The position numbers and the translations under genes are program-made. A stretch of DNA of 64,000 bases. Source: Rotaria sp. Silwood1 (lineage: Eukaryota; Rotifera; Eurotatoria; Philodinida; Philodinidae). Below the pieces are notes generated by a model. The model made no database searches. It worked only from the letters and a program-made list of their open reading frames with translations, and was not told the origin of the DNA. Location of the stretch: contig CAJNOP010000044.1 of assembly GCA_905250075.1 (NCBI GenBank), positions 124,001 to 188,000 on the forward strand. Direction: 5' to 3'. Of the stretch, positions 1-10,660 are shown one piece after another (positions within the stretch are counted from its first letter, which is position 1; every line of letters begins with the position of its first letter).

Positions 1-2
1 CT

Positions 3-1860
3 GGCAGTCCAATATGCATATGTCCGTTAGGTTGGACCGGTCAAAATTGCTACATTCCTTTTCGACAATGGTTGTGCAATCAATCATCTAATATGTGTAA
101 GTTCTTAGTTGGCTAAATAGATTTCATAAACTACTGAGTTATTTTCTTGGTATACTATTATTTTGATCAGTTCAGAACCAGTTTTCGTTTCAGGTGAAAA
201 TGGTGGAACCTGTATAGCCATTGATTTTCGTCGTGAAAGTACATTATGTATCTGTCCAGAGGGGTTTATTGGTAGTCGTTGTGAGCTCCACGCAGCACGA
301 GTGCATGTTCATTTCGACGTCGAACTGCCTGCCTCATTTATATTACATTTTATCCGTCTTGAAGCTAGTTATGAACATCGACGTCTAGTCTTACTCAAGT
401 CAGTATCGAATCTGTATCAGACTGATTACTCTTTTACATTAGATGCAGAAACAGTACCTCGAATAATTATTTTGCAAACGATCTCGTCGATCGATGCCTA
501 CTACTTGCTATCTGTACTTCATGACACAAATAATATTAGTGAATTGACAGTGAGCGCACAATCGTCGAAGCGCTGTCCTCATATCAGTGAACTGTTCAGC
601 GCTACAATTTTGGCCTATCCATCTTTGAAAAGAATAAAATATTATCAAAAACCATGTCGAACACAACTGGCTTCATGCTTTCTTGATGAATCATTTATGT
701 GCTTTTGTGATCGTTATAATCACACAGATTGTTTTCATTTCGTTTCTCGTCTGTACGAATGTCAGAATACGAAATCGAAATGTCAAAATGGCGCAACATG
801 TGCTCAAGATAATGATTATTGTCCACAAAATTCGATTTGTCGATGTGCTCCGTGTTTCTACGGATCGACGTGCCAATTTTCCACTAGTGCTCTTGCTATC
901 TCACTTGATGCCATCCTCGGTTTGCATATTCTTCCGTCTAGATCTTTCTATCAGCAGCCCTCAATTGTCAAACTGAGTACAGCAATCGTATGCATTATTG
1001 TTATCATTGGTATTATAACCAATCTACTCGTATTCGTGACTTTACTCAATGTCAAGGATACTGGCTCGGGTGTCTATTTGCTTCTATCATCACTGATGCA
1101 CATATTGACTATGCTTCTACTAGCTATCAAATTTATTCATCTTTTATTGACGCAAATATTAATCGCGCAGAATTATATTGCTCTTTATGCTGTCTGTCTG
1201 ATTCTTGATTATTTATTGAAATGTTTTCCCATTGTCGGAGATTGGTTACACGCCTGTGTTAGCATCGAGCGCACAATTTTTTCTCTTACTAGTCGAAACT
1301 TCTATAAAATAAAAAGCAGATATATTGCAAGATGGGTTTCTGTTACAATTATACTGTTCCCGTTTGTTACATTCATTCCGGAGCCGTTCCATCGGGATCT
1401 AATTTTCGATACTGTTACAAACCGTTTATGGTGTACGTCTGATTATGGTCGTCATTCTAATTACATAATAGCTGTCAGTATCATTCATCTGACGATTCCT
1501 TTCATAATCAATTTCATATCTGCTTTGGTTATCACATTTCGCACTACTCGTTTGAAATCACGTGTCTTAAAAAAGCAAATATGTGGGATATTGTTATGTA
1601 AACAACTTTCTGAGCATCGTCATCTAATTATCAGCCCGTTGATGTTAATGGTGCTTACTTTACCACGAATAGTTTTCGCTGCAGCTAACCAATGCATGAT
1701 GTCGCCTCGGCAGCCATACCTTTTCCTGTTAAGCTACTTCGTCTCGTTCACACCTGGGATGATCACATTTCTCATCTTTATTCTTCCATCCACAGTATAC
1801 AAGAAGAATTTTCGTATAGCGATGAGAACAATCAGCACTGCTCTCCGAACTTTCAACTAA
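3..1860 (+). CDS. EGF-repeat seven-transmembrane receptor, 5' part missing
   Basis: Two exons are visible, 3-96 and 194-1860, joined by an intron with GTAAGT donor at 97 and TTTCAG acceptor ending at 193. The join restores an EGF-like module: CICPLGWTGQNC before the intron and CENGGTC after it, then CICPEGFIGSRC. The ATG at 163 lies inside the intron, so it is not the true start; the gene begins upstream of the window. A cysteine-rich extracellular part (another CQNGATC module near 775-870) is followed by about seven hydrophobic segments from 960 to 1810. The end of the third helix has ERT in place of the DRY motif of rhodopsin-like receptors. The seventh helix lacks a clear NPxxY. The family resembles rhodopsin-type orphan receptors with EGF ectodomains; the ligand is unknown. 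GC content is visibly higher than in genes after 5300. Confidence 0.8.
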
Positions 1861-2440
1861 AACATTGATTTCTAGATTCGTCGACATAAAATTACTTATC
1901 GTACAAGTTCGACGTTTTCTAAACTTATCGAGCCTTCTCAAGCAGGATGTGGGTGTGGTCACCAATTAAGAAAATACTTATATCACGCACCACAACCACT
2001 CACACCCACACATCCACACTTCACCCCCTCAACCAGGTTATACCTGAGTCAGAAATAAGTGCGCCTGGAATGTCTGCTGATAGAATCTATGGACGGAATA
2101 CTCATGAAATTTAGGCATGCGCTACTTGTATCAGAGATATTTCAGGAATCGTCGAGGATTCGAATCAGATATTGAAAATCTGATTTCACTATTGAATATA
2201 CCATATAACATCCTACTAATACTATGAGCTTTTACAGTTGGAGCCCTTCGAGAGAAGATCAATACAAGAATTACTGATGACTTTTCACAGTAAGTTATTT
2301 ATGATGCAGGTGTTAGGCGATTTGGCAGAAGACGGTTAGAGATATTTCAGAGCGGTTTTCATCAATCGATAGACCTCATCGAATTGCACTTAGAGCAGTA
2401 CTCATCTAAAATTGAACGTTACTCGAGTGAATCGGTGCAG
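1861..2440. other. Gene-free stretch after the receptor
   Basis: No open frame or recognisable domain. It contains a short G-rich run (GATGTGGGTGTGG near 1946) followed by a C-rich mirror (CCACAACCACTCACACCCACACATCC near 1991-2020, abbreviated), a miniature of the head-to-head arrangement seen at 4799-5135. Confidence 0.5.
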
Positions 2441-2447
2441 GAAGCCC

Positions 2448-2656
2448 TCAGGGTGTAGGTGTGGATGTGAGTATGGGTGTGGGGTGTGGGGTGTGCGTGT
2501 GCGTGTGACTGTAGGTGTGCATGTGGGTGGGTGTGGGGTGTGCGTGTGCCTGTAGCTGTGTGTGTGGGTGTGGGTGGATATGGGGTGTGCGTGTGGCTGT
2601 GGGTGGATAGGGGGTGTGCGGGTGGCTGTGGGTGTGGGTGTGAGTATGGGTGTTGT
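2448..2656 (+). repeat. Degenerate TGTGGG (telomere-like) array, G-rich strand on +
   Basis: About 200 bases made almost only of T and G with units TGTGGG, TGGGTG, TGTGCG and TGTGGC. TGTGGG is the known bdelloid rotifer telomeric hexamer, so this can be read as a decayed interstitial telomeric tract. Long open frames through it on both strands are artefacts of the low-complexity sequence. Confidence 0.7.
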
Positions 2657-2689
2657 TAAACAGAAGATCCACACCAATGGGGAAAGTGC

Positions 2690-2800
2690 TGGCACCCAGC
2701 ACCCTGGCACCTCAGCACCTCAGCACCTTCTCAGCACCTCAGTACCTTCTCAGCACCTCAGCACCTTCTCAGTACCTCAGCATCTTTTCAGCACCATCGG
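2690..2800 (+). repeat. Minisatellite, CTCAGCACCTT-type unit
   Basis: Tandem copies of a unit of roughly 10-16 bases (CAGCACCTCAGCACCTTCT and variants with GTACC or GCATC). It directly abuts the telomere-like array on one side and lies about 40 bases from the hairpin at the gag 3' end on the other. Confidence 0.75.
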
Positions 2801-2838
2801 CCATAATTTGGTGCTTGGAACCTGCGCTTTCCCCCTTG

Positions 2839-2866
2839 GGTAGATGTGGTCCCCGTCACATCTACC
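2839..2866. repeat. Perfect 10-base inverted repeat at the gag 3' boundary
   Basis: GGTAGATGTG and CACATCTACC flank an 8-base spacer. The right arm overlaps the stop codon of the gag frame on the minus strand. It lies at the junction between retroelement and minisatellite DNA and may be a breakpoint hairpin or part of the element. Confidence 0.6.
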
Positions 2867-3794
2867 GTTGCTCGTTTTTTTGATAAGATGATGCTGGTGA
2901 CTGCTGTTGCTGCGGTCGTTCCGGACATTTTAATGCACGATGACCTGGTTCCTTACAATAAAAACATAAACCAAATTTAAGACAATCGGCTTTCGTTGTT
3001 ACTGAGTTGAATGGTGTTGAATAACGTTGTTGATGAGTTTTAATAGAATTTAATTCGACAGTAGAGGATGTTTCAAGAAACGGATTATATGTAAAATTAT
3101 TGGCCTTACCAATTGCCATGACATTGTCATAAGTTGTTGCTTCACGAATAGCTTCTTCGACTGTTTGTGGATGTTTCGATCGTACATATAAACCAGTATT
3201 GGACGATAGACTATTTACAAAAAATATAACTTGAGTTAATTCGTCCATGTTATGGATTTGACCAACGATGTTGCGGAATGCCTGAATATAATCTTGTAGT
3301 ATATGTTTTTGTTTTAATTGTAATAATTTTTGTCGAAGATGTTCTTGAAAATCGACTGGTTGAAATTGAGATCGTAATTGTTCTTTAAATTCATTCCATG
3401 ATGAAGGTCGTTGATTTTTCAATTTCAAGTTAACAAACCACTGTAAAGCCGTACCACCTAATAAACTAACAGCAAGGGATATTCGATCATCATCGTGGAT
3501 TAACCGATTGGCCATAATTTCTTCCAAAGCTATTAGCCAAGTAACAACATTTTATTCATTGGTACCGTTGTACTCTTTGGGTTTAACATTGATTTTGTTG
3601 AATGATCGTGATAAAGGATCAGTCAATGCTTCAGCTGGTACAGTTGTTGACGAGTGTGTAGACAACTGTGATGAAATGAGTACTTGTTGTTCAGTAATTT
3701 GTTTATGCTGCTCGTGCATTTCTTCAATAATAATCATGTTCATTTGAATAACTCGTTCTAACAAATTTTCCAAATCTGCACCTTCAGTGGGCAT
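2862..3794 (-). pseudogene. gag: LTR-retrotransposon gag, interrupted by one stop
   Basis: One minus-strand frame runs from ATG at 3794 to a stop at 2862-2864, about 310 codons, with a single in-frame TAA at 3552-3554. The N-terminal part is helical and Gln-rich. The middle matches the retrotransposon Gag core, with a Leu-Gly-Gly-x-Ala-x-x-Trp-Phe type segment near 3450 and long helices. The C-terminus has one zinc knuckle of the CX2CX4HX4C type near 2920-2960 followed by a Gln run. No protease, reverse transcriptase or integrase follows: downstream on its strand the sequence turns into minisatellite and telomere-like repeat. The element is therefore truncated and probably dead, unless the stop is bypassed. 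Family is likely Ty3/gypsy-like, from the Gag type and putative priming site. Confidence 0.8.
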
Positions 3795-3810
3795 CGTGAA
3801 TAGGGATAGT

Positions 3811-3821
3811 CGCTGCTACCA
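3811..3821 (-). other. Putative primer-binding site of the retroelement
   Basis: On the minus strand TGGTAGCAGCG starts two bases after the putative LTR end. It begins with TGG, complementary to a tRNA CCA end, in the place expected for a primer-binding site. Confidence 0.5.
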
Positions 3822-3823
3822 AA

Positions 3824-3958
3824 TGTTAGCTTCAGTTAAGAGTGTTTATTGGTTTTAGATAAAAAAAAGAAACACATACAAGTTTTATTCAGAACGAGAA
3901 TGAATTAATTTTTAACAACCTTTTTTTTAAACAAAAAGGCGCCTATCTTTTTCTAACA
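3824..3958 (-). mobile_element. Putative short LTR (5' LTR of the gag element)
   Basis: On the minus strand the 135-base segment starts TGTTAG and ends CTAACA, a perfect 6-base terminal inverted repeat with the canonical TG...CA ends. It sits 30 bases upstream of the gag ATG with the primer-binding-like site between them. No second copy was seen in the window, so target duplication cannot be checked. Confidence 0.55.
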
Positions 3959-3959
3959 C

Positions 3960-4560
3960 TATGCAACATCATCTACTTATCCGCTATACTGTTATCTCCT
4001 TATACTCTTTTAGCTTTATCGCTTATATCCCTGTAGCTTTAGTCCCTTATCCCCTTTACTCTCATATCCTTATCCCGTTACCAGCTTATAGCCTCATATC
4101 CTTATCCCCTTACCAGCTTATAGCCTCATATTCCTATAGCCTTATCTCCTACCCCTTACAGTCTTATAGCCCGTGAGGACCTATGAGTACCTCCATATAA
4201 TAGCCCATGAGACCTATGGGCATCCCAATAATATAGTCCTTGAGAACGTATGAGTACCCCCAAGGGGAAAATAGCAGGGACTTCAGTCTTGAAGTCTCAT
4301 GAAGTCTTGAAACTTTTGTGAAGTCTCTTAAAGCCTCATGAAGTCTTCTGAAGTTTCTTAAAGTCTGTGAAGTCTCATGAAGTCCCTTGAAGTCTCATGA
4401 AGTCTCGTGAAGTCTTGAAGTCAGCTGTTTCCCCTTTGAGTATCCCAATAGGATAGCCTTTGAGGACCTATGGGTACCCCAATATAGTAGTCCTTGGCGC
4501 CTTCCCCTTATAGCCGTATTTGACCTTTGACCCGACACAAAGAAACATACACACACACAC
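3960..4560 (+). repeat. Minisatellite block with two unit types
   Basis: From about 4040 to 4170, copies of TTATCCCCTTACCAGCTTAT plus AGCCTCATATCC repeat. From about 4275 to 4430 a GAAGTCTCAT(T/G) unit of about 10 bases repeats many times with variants. Between and after them are copies of a unit around CCTATGAGTACCCC near 4180-4260 and 4435-4500. No gene is seen. Confidence 0.7.
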
Positions 4561-4590
4561 ACACACTGAACATTATATATATATATATGT
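4548..4590. repeat. CA and TA microsatellites
   Basis: A run of about nine CA dinucleotides followed closely by a run of about eight TA dinucleotides. Confidence 0.8.
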
Positions 4591-4798
4591 TTGTTTATTT
4601 AGATTTGAATTGTTCCATTAAATGAAGATATTCTTTATCGAAATCAAATTGAACAACAGTTCAAAGTATTAGTTGACATTTGTGCTATGAAAATAAATAA
4701 CATTTGAAAATACAAAGTAAATCAAAATCAAGAATCATTGTTTTTTATTATTATTGTCTATGGTTAATTTAGAACACTTATTCAATTTGCTTCATAAA

Positions 4799-4910
4799 GG
4801 GTGTGGGTGTGTGGGTGTGGGTGTGGGTGGGTGGGTGTGGGTGTGTGGGGGGGGTGTGGGGGGGGGGGTGTGGGTGTGGTTTGTGAGTGTGGATGTGGGT
4901 GTGGTTTGAG
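4799..4910 (+). repeat. TGTGGG telomere-like array, G-rich strand on +
   Basis: About 110 bases of TGTGGG, TGGGTG and G-run variants. It includes the most regular stretch of the hexamer in the window, near 4800-4830. Confidence 0.75.
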
Positions 4911-4921
4911 TGCAGACAGAT

Positions 4922-5137
4922 ACACTCACCCACCCACCCACACCCACACCCAGCCACACTGACACCCACATCCACACCCACACCCAGCCACACCCCACAC
5001 CCACACTGACACCCATATCCACACCCACATCCACACACCCACACCCACACCCACCTACGCCCACGCCCACCCACACCCCACACCCCACCCACATCCACAC
5101 CCACACCCCACACCCACACCCACACACACCTCACACC
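4922..5137 (-). repeat. CCCACA telomere-like array, C-rich strand on +
   Basis: About 215 bases of CCCACA-type units, the reverse complement of the preceding array. Variants such as CAGCCACACTGACACCCA recur at about 45-60 base spacing, a higher-order repeat. Confidence 0.75.
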
Positions 5138-5336
5138 CTCTGCATGATAGTTTGAAAATGCAGATAAATGAATATTATATAGAAGAGATGCGTTTTGTAA
5201 CCTTTTGAATGTCAATATTAACTTTGCAAAATGAAAAGCATTAATGATGTTTTGTAATGCGAGAACTCTAGATGGGAGAATTTTTCTTTTACTTATAATT
5301 TTTATTATTATGCTGATAAAGTTTTACAGTAGAATG

Positions 5337-8300
5337 TTATCGAGTAAAATGAACTGTTTTACGATTTCCAACATCGTTCGGTCGTTTGCTTTTTTGATCA
5401 ATCTAAAATATTAGAAATAACAAGACATATTTTTCTCTTGTTAGTGAAATCTTTTCTGCAATAATAAAAAGATTTTATTCGAAAACATAATTAAGTTAAT
5501 GTTAACCATGGTCTATTCAATGAGATTGAGTCGATGTCAGAGAAGTTTCTCGATGTATGTCAGTTTTTTTAACAAAATCAAGTTGACTAAGTAGGCTCTG
5601 TTGAACGATTGTAATCAAATCATTTGCCTATGAAACATAGCATAAAAGCAATACATGCAACAGATTTTTATTTCATATTCTTACATTAGCAGAGGATGAA
5701 AGATTTTCTAAATGATAAATCCATACTGCACCATCACTCGTTCCAACTAAGACACACTGTACGAAAAAGAAGAACACTGATCCATGTAGACTTTTTATTC
5801 CTGTGAACTTACATCAGAATCTGTAGCATAAGTAATCGACGTTAATGTACGTTGATTTGTACTATTAGCAATACAAATTGGATCAAGTCTGGAATTCATA
5901 TAAATCGTTCATAAATAAGAAAAACAAAAAAAAAGAAACATTGTACGTGCTCTTAGATAAATCCCAAATTTCAATTGTATTCTCACTAACACAACAAAAC
6001 ATCGTTGATGATTTAGGTGACCAAATAGCATCAAAAAATACTTTTGAATTTGATGATGAAAATATCATGGACGATTGATTATATCCAATCATCCATAAAC
6101 GAACTGTCCAATCTGCACTAGCACTTAAAAATATGTTTTCAGCAAATGGTGACCAATGAACTTTATAAACAGGACCTGTATGACCTATGTAAGATTCCAA
6201 ATATTTTTCATTATATATCGTCGAGCATCGATGAATAGGTCCTTCATCAGTACCACATAAATAACTAAAGAAAGATGATATTATTTTTTCAAAGGATATA
6301 ATATAATGAAAACTAACATAGTTTTATCGTTCAAACGAATATCAAAACAAAGACCACCAACAAAATTTGAAAAATATTCTTTACTCTGTGTCTCATCATT
6401 TGTTTTTAATATTTGACATGTTGTTTTTGATGAATGATGAGGTTTTAAACGCATAATATCTAAATATTTTACAAATTTGTTAACTTACGGTACAATGTTT
6501 CTCCATCAATACAAAACATTGTCGACCATAAAAATACGTTCATGTTTTTGTCATACAAAAAATTCAGTAAGATATCTTTTTTTTTATTAAACTCGTTGTT
6601 TGAAGGAAAAAAATCGATATCTCGGTAATAAAAGTCTTCCACTCATACCCCTGATTCATTATTTAGTGATTGATTCGTCATTTTCCCATAATCATCGGGA
6701 TGAGAAAAACTATCTGTTGACCTTTCAAGACGATAACTCAATCGTGGTTGAGTGAATTGAGCTGAAACTTGTACATAGGCTTTATTTGTAGTGAAAGTTT
6801 CATGAAAGAACGTTCCATTAAAGAAAGATACCATTCAAATAATTATCGTGTTGATACAAAGGAGTCAGAGGAAACAACCTTTGATTAAACTACCCAATCT
6901 CTTAACTAATAACAAAAGCATAGATTGGGCTCTACCAGCATGACTAAAATATCAAAAACTAGTCATAACTTGATAACAGGTAACGAAAAATCTACTTTAT
7001 AATCGTTCTGAGACTCAAAGTCTGAACAAAAAATAAGCTTTCGTCATCATAAATCTCGTCATGTTTAAGTAATAGAGACAAACTTGTATTTCTGAACTAT
7101 TTTCAGACTTCCAGCGTATATATTAGCCGAGATAAGAGGAGTGCAAGCCTTTTGTCTACTTCTGTAACTATGACTTACCAGTTGCTTCAAATTCTTTTCG
7201 AAGAATCCATTGTGTAATACGACCATCAGATGAAATCGATATTAGTGTTTCAATATTACTTATCTCAGATGAACGATCTCGTTCGTACCATGCTATTTGC
7301 CAAACCGGATTTGCATGTTTTTTATCATAATCACTGAAAAAAAGAATTAATTTTATATTATTTTCGTTTTAATTTTACATTGATAGTTTTTTTTTTTCAT
7401 CTATACTTCGTATCGACGATTGGAGAAGTATTGTTTTGATTGAGATCAAACACACATATATTACCATTGAATAAGCCAATCTAATAATAGAGTTAGTTTT
7501 CAAAATAAAACTTTTTATTATCTCTTACAGCTAATAAATTTGGACGTTTGATTGAAAATGATAATGATGTTACACCAGCATCCGTTTGATAATAACGTTC
7601 AGGAAACTTGAATAATAAACATTTTTTTTCAATAAAAAAAAACAAAGTAAAAATATACTTCTGGATTTTTTGCACTCCAACAACAAACAAGACCTATTAG
7701 TAAATATATGACATAGAAAATAACAAAAGGTTTTAATTTAACCTTCTTTATCATCATTATATTGAAATTTACCATAACCTACAGCTAATATATCCTAAAA
7801 TATGAAGAACGTAATTTTATCTTTGTTATTATAAATTCTATCGTACATGATTTTGTTCATTCCAACATAAACAAGATACATTTCGATTATGTGTTAGATA
7901 ACAATTATATTGCCATAAACGTTCAAGACTAAGATTTGTAGTCTTCATCAATGATAAATTATTTTTGTCTTTCATCATCGAATTTAGACTATCTAATATT
8001 GATTTTTCGGAAGAAACTATTAAGCAAGGGTTACATACTGTCTCGATTAATATTAAAATTTGTATTAATGCCTCGATAAACGACTTGTTTTATATGATAT
8101 GTACTCAAGTTAAGAATACGTTCCATAATAAATGCATCGACATCAATATCAGGTAACTTGAAAAAAACAAAACAAAATAGAAGTTAAATTTGAATATTTA
8201 ATATAATTGATATACTTTATTTTTATTGTTATCATTCAATTGAAAACAATTGTTTTTTGAAGAAGTCATCTTTACTAGAGATTCTTGTGAAAAAAAAGTA

Positions 8301-10599
8301 GATGAACCTTAAAATCATATATACAATATTTACAAACTACTCTATGTATATAATTGATTTACTGTGTGATGAAAATGTTTTGGATGATTCATTAGAAAAC
8401 ATTTTTCGATCTATATTACTATATTGATATTCGTTATGTATAACTTTATTATCATTGAGATTTTCCTTTTCATGTATCATATATTGACGATAGACTTATA
8501 TAAAATGAAATTTATTTACATAAAATTTTCTATCAAAAATATTACTTTTGCCTTCATATTGATTAGCTTCAACCGCAGAATCATATAGATCCCATGTATT
8601 AGACCATGATTGTTGTGACTAAAAACATATAAAAACTAAATATAGAATATGCTCAATCAATACACACTCGTATAAATACAGGATCAGTAATAATTTGTTC
8701 ATGTTTAGATAAATCATTAAATGTTTGCATACCACGTTCTATATAGAGATCATTGCCTTGTCGATTTTCACATAACTATAATAAAAAGTAAACTTCTGTA
8801 AAATATGTGTTAGACAAATGAAAATAAAATTCTTCAAAATCATATTTTCAAACTTTCATCTTTGAATTCGAATTTGAAGCTTTTAATTTTATTCACTATT
8901 GTCACAAAAATCATCATGCAAATTATGTACATTATGAAAAACGACTAATAGTAATGCAGTTCAATGCTTATAGTAGTTGCAAAAAATCCCGTTACCCAGT
9001 AAAAAGTACCTCAATTTTAGATCTCTCATTTGACAACTCAGTACTATCTCGATTACGAATAAAAGTGCCATGTCAAAAAGATCTAGTTTACTTGATTTAT
9101 GAAATAATTTTTGAAAAATCTTCACATGAGGATTGGTGAGAATCGTCGAAAAGTGACCCATATCTCCAGTTAATTTTGATTATTTACCTTGAAACTTTCT
9201 CGAATGAGTGCACTACATTACTTAAGTTATCTTTGAAAATTTCACGATCGCAGTCATAAATAAAGGAAAGATTCATGCTGAGATCGATCAAGACAATGGA
9301 AACTTCTCTGCGTCTCAAGATTAGAAAGGATTTATGTATCTTATCTGAAACACAATATAGCCTTGTGAATCTCTATTTTTTAATAAGAAATAGAGATTAA
9401 CGCATTTAAATTGTGGAAAACTAGAAAATTCTTTGTTTTTTGAATTCTGAGGAAAAAAACAATGTTTTCATCGTAAATCCTTTGTATTAAGGCCTATCGA
9501 CTTCGGGTTGTTACTTGCAATTAGGGTTTATTGAGCTCAGTTTGTAGTTAATACATCTGGCAAATAACTTCATGTGACTCAGTAGCAGAACTTCTTGTAA
9601 CTACTGTATATATATATATATAATGTATGTAGGTTATTGGCGTCAAATAAATTTAAAAACTGTAAATTCATGAAAATAACAAAGCGACTCTTACATTTAT
9701 GTAAATCTTATTTTGCTCATTTACTTTATTGTATTCATCATTATCTTCTTGCCAGACAATATGACTAGTCAAATCCAAAATAAATATAGTTTCAGTTTCA
9801 CTTAATAAAATATTATCTGTCAATGAATCAATCCATTGAAGACCAAATCCTATATTATATTTTATTTGTCATATATATTAAATACATAATATTCCTTTAT
9901 ATTTACCAGGTAAAAACTTTGCTTGGTATTCTTCATTTTCATTATCAGTACGAGATTTTCGATTATTATGAGTTTGACTAAGTAAATATTCACTTTCTAA
10001 TATAATTCTTGTACCTATATCAAGTGTTGCTTTTTCTCTAAATTTTCAATTAATGAAATCAAAATTTATTATTTAAATAGAAAATTATTCACCCAGCAGA
10101 AAATAATGTACCAGTATGAATCATATGTGAAGTTGAAGTTGTTACATTTGTCATACCCAGAATACTTTTATCAGAGACAGATGATTCTTGATTTTCCATT
10201 ACCCGTTTATTGGCAATTTCTGTTGTTGGTTTTTCATCTTCACAACGATTTTTTATATTAATTCGAACATAATCAGTAATAAGTCGTGGTGTAACATCAT
10301 TGCCATCATCATCTAAGATCTTTAAAAATAATAAAAACATATACATATATATATATATATATGAATTTAAAAACAAAAACAAAAACAATTTTTACTCGAA
10401 ATCGATCGAAATCAACCGTATTTTCCTGTGATGTTTGTTCTGATAAATTTTCTGTATGTTTACTTTTTCTACTGTGAGATAATTTATGATTTTTTTCTGT
10501 TGATTGTGTGTTGACTACCAAAGATTCATGTTGATCAGTCAACCGTGTACTAAACTTTGAAGGGACTTTTGGTCGACGACGATTATGACCGCAAGACAT
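5337..10599 (-). CDS. DNAI4: Dynein axonemal intermediate chain 4 (WDR78-like)
   Basis: A gene of many short exons read on the minus strand. Exon 1 is 10396-10599 (ATG at 10599, phase 0 donor) and exon 2 is 10093-10319; the last exon ends with TAA at 5337-5339. The N-terminal half has the GNDVTP segment near 10290 and an ERGMQTF segment near 8720, both of which I associate with WDR78. The C-terminal half is a WD-repeat propeller: NRNVSCLCWN near 7890, LAVGYG near 7785, SISSDGRITQW near 7220, GHTGPVYKVHWSP near 6170 and SENTIEIWDLS near 5960. The family forms the intermediate chain complex of inner-arm dynein f in cilia. Introns are mostly 50-150 bases, with larger ones at about 8810-9690 and 6490-7190. 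An AG lies directly before the ATG. Naming as DNAI4 rather than DNAI3 rests on motif recall. Confidence 0.78.
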
Positions 10600-10660
10600 C
10601 TAGAATTTCAACATATTCATAAGATTTGATGAATTCGATAAAAAATTTAAAGAAAATAAA
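10600..10660 (-). promoter_or_regulatory. Acceptor-like AG immediately before the DNAI4 ATG
   Basis: Minus strand reads GAAATTCTAG then ATG. A 3' splice site abutting the start codon fits either a 5' UTR intron or spliced-leader trans-splicing, which is known in bdelloids. Confidence 0.4.

Noticed and set aside
2155-2170. GGATTCGAATC as a tRNA T-arm
   Set aside because: Neither an acceptor stem nor an anticodon arm can be found at the right distances. No other tRNA-like segment was found in the window.
2402-2843. Several open frames of 60-102 residues in the G/T-rich array
   Set aside because: They consist of repeated His-Thr-Pro or Gly-Val-Cys runs on both strands and follow from the repeat alone.
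4275-4430. Regular repeats resembling a CRISPR array
   Set aside because: The units are contiguous 10-base variants without spacers and the genome is animal.
4610-4712. Coding-like stretch PLNEDILYRNQIEQQFKVLV preceded by an acceptor-like TTTATTTAG
   Set aside because: A stop codon precedes it in frame right after the acceptor and no partner exon or family was recognised.
4778-5215. Open frame of 145 residues across the inverted arrays
   Set aside because: Pure translation of TGTGGG/CCCACA repeats; no conserved content.
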